Below are positions 6,183 through 6,812 of a stretch of DNA of 6,812 nt, one piece after another. The stretch's first letter is position 1; each line of letters begins with the position of its first letter. The stretch lies in NCBI GenBank assembly GCA_902767235.1, contig CACXGR010000090.1, positions 1-6,812 on the forward strand, written 5' to 3'. The position numbers and the translations under genes are program-made. Source of the DNA: an uncultured Lachnospiraceae bacterium. Its GTDB lineage: Bacteria > Bacillota > Clostridia > Lachnospirales > Lachnospiraceae. The notes below the pieces were generated by a model, which was not told the DNA's origin, searched no databases, and saw only the letters and a list, made by a program, of their open reading frames with translations.

Positions 6183-6812
6183 GTTTATGGTCCTTGTAGT
6201 GGAGGACGACAAGCTCATCCAAAACCTGATGGCCACGACCCTCGACATTCACGACTATAAGTATCTTACCGCCAATACTGCTTCCGATGCGCTGCTGCAG
6301 ATCACTTCCCACAATCCGGATGTCATCTTTCTGGATCTCGGGCTCCCCGACATGGACGGCGTCGACCTGATCCGCAAGATCAGGACCTGGTCCAATACAC
6401 CGATCATCGTCGTCAGCGCACGAAGCGAAGACACGGACAAAATCGAGGCATTGGATGCAGGTGCCGATGACTATCTCACAAAGCCGTTCTCCGTAGATGA
6501 ACTGCTGGCCAGACTCCGTGTCACACAGAGGCGCCTGACGGCTGTACAGGGGGCTCGTCCCCATATATTTGAAAACGGCGGCTTGAAAGTGGATTTTGCC
6601 GCAGGTACTGCGTATATGAACGGTGAAGAATTGTCGCTGACACCGATCGAGTATAAGCTGCTGTGCCTGTTCTGCAACAACATTGGAAAGACCCTTACCC
6701 ACACTTACCTGACGGATTCCATCTGGGGCAATACGCTGGACAGCGATCTGGCGTCCCTGAGAGTTTTCATGGCATCCCTCAGAAAAAAAATAGAGAAGGA
6801 CACCACCAATCC
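6175..6812 (+). CDS. kdpE: KdpE-like OmpR-family response regulator, 3' end outside window
   Basis: The first 212 residues are present out of about 225-235 expected. The receiver domain (1-120) has the acidic pocket Glu10/Asp11/Asp12, phospho-acceptor Asp54 (in FLDLGLPDMDG), Ser81 in the Thr/Ser position and Lys103 in LTKPF. A winged-helix DNA-binding domain of the OmpR type follows (about 130 onward: LSLTPIEYKLLCLF at 153-166, and the recognition helix region SLRVFMASLRKKIE at 194-207). The protein is cytoplasmic and, once phosphorylated by the upstream kinase, should bind paired direct repeats. The 8-base overlap with the kinase and the strong ribosome site mark a cognate pair. The tandem repeats upstream of ktrB are the obvious candidate target. 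The reading frame runs off the window end, 2 bases into the next codon. An eight-A run is at 6783-6790. Confidence 0.92.
   Translation, partial: MNKFMVLVVEDDKLIQNLMATTLDIHDYKYLTANTASDALLQITSHNPDVIFLDLGLPDMDGVDLIRKIRTWSNTPIIVVSARSEDTDKIEALDAGADDYLTKPFSVDELLARLRVTQRRLTAVQGARPHIFENGGLKVDFAAGTAYMNGEELSLTPIEYKLLCLFCNNIGKTLTHTYLTDSIWGNTLDSDLASLRVFMASLRKKIEKDTTN

Noticed and set aside
1..6812. tRNA, rRNA, CRISPR array, insertion sequence or phage genes
   Set aside because: I saw no repeat-spacer pattern, no terminal inverted repeats with a transposase and no tRNA-like cloverleaf. Almost all the sequence is explained by the listed genes.

Overview
The window carries two transcription units, all on the + strand, and the C-terminal tail of a third gene at the left edge. 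Gene density is high, spacing is short, Shine-Dalgarno sequences are strong (GGAGG type), the base composition is moderately GC-rich, and the potassium proteins are of KtrA/KtrB type. Together these suggest a low-to-mid-GC Gram-positive lineage, most likely a Clostridia/Lachnospiraceae-like gut or anaerobic Firmicute. This assignment is an inference from gene style, not from a marker gene.

Left part (1-2389): the end of an unidentified membrane protein is followed 46 bases later by a two-domain PPK2-family polyphosphate:AMP phosphotransferase (pap, 136-1617). A short acidic secreted lipoprotein (1637-2305) starts only 19 bases after pap and is probably co-transcribed. A perfect 10-bp hairpin with a T-run (2361-2389) closes this unit.

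Right part (2390-6812): a promoter region is followed by four tightly packed genes. These are ktrB (K+ channel-like translocating subunit), ktrA (RCK gating ring subunit), a shortened KdpD-like membrane histidine kinase and a KdpE-like OmpR-family response regulator, the last cut by the window edge. The ktrA/kinase and kinase/regulator junctions overlap by 13 and 8 bases, which indicates translational coupling. So a potassium uptake system is linked to a Kdp-type two-component pair, with no Kdp ATPase genes in view. The kinase lacks the N-terminal KdpD and USP sensor modules and begins directly at the four-helix DUF4118 membrane region.

The most notable non-coding signal is a set of tandem 11-bp repeats (2411-2444, core CTTWA, with a possible fourth phased core at 2401) upstream of ktrB. 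They have the geometry expected for an OmpR/KdpE-family operator, and they sit where an activator would lie relative to a -10-like TAATAT at 2473. The simplest model is that the encoded kinase/regulator pair senses K+ limitation or turgor and activates its own ktrBA-kdpDE operon through these repeats.
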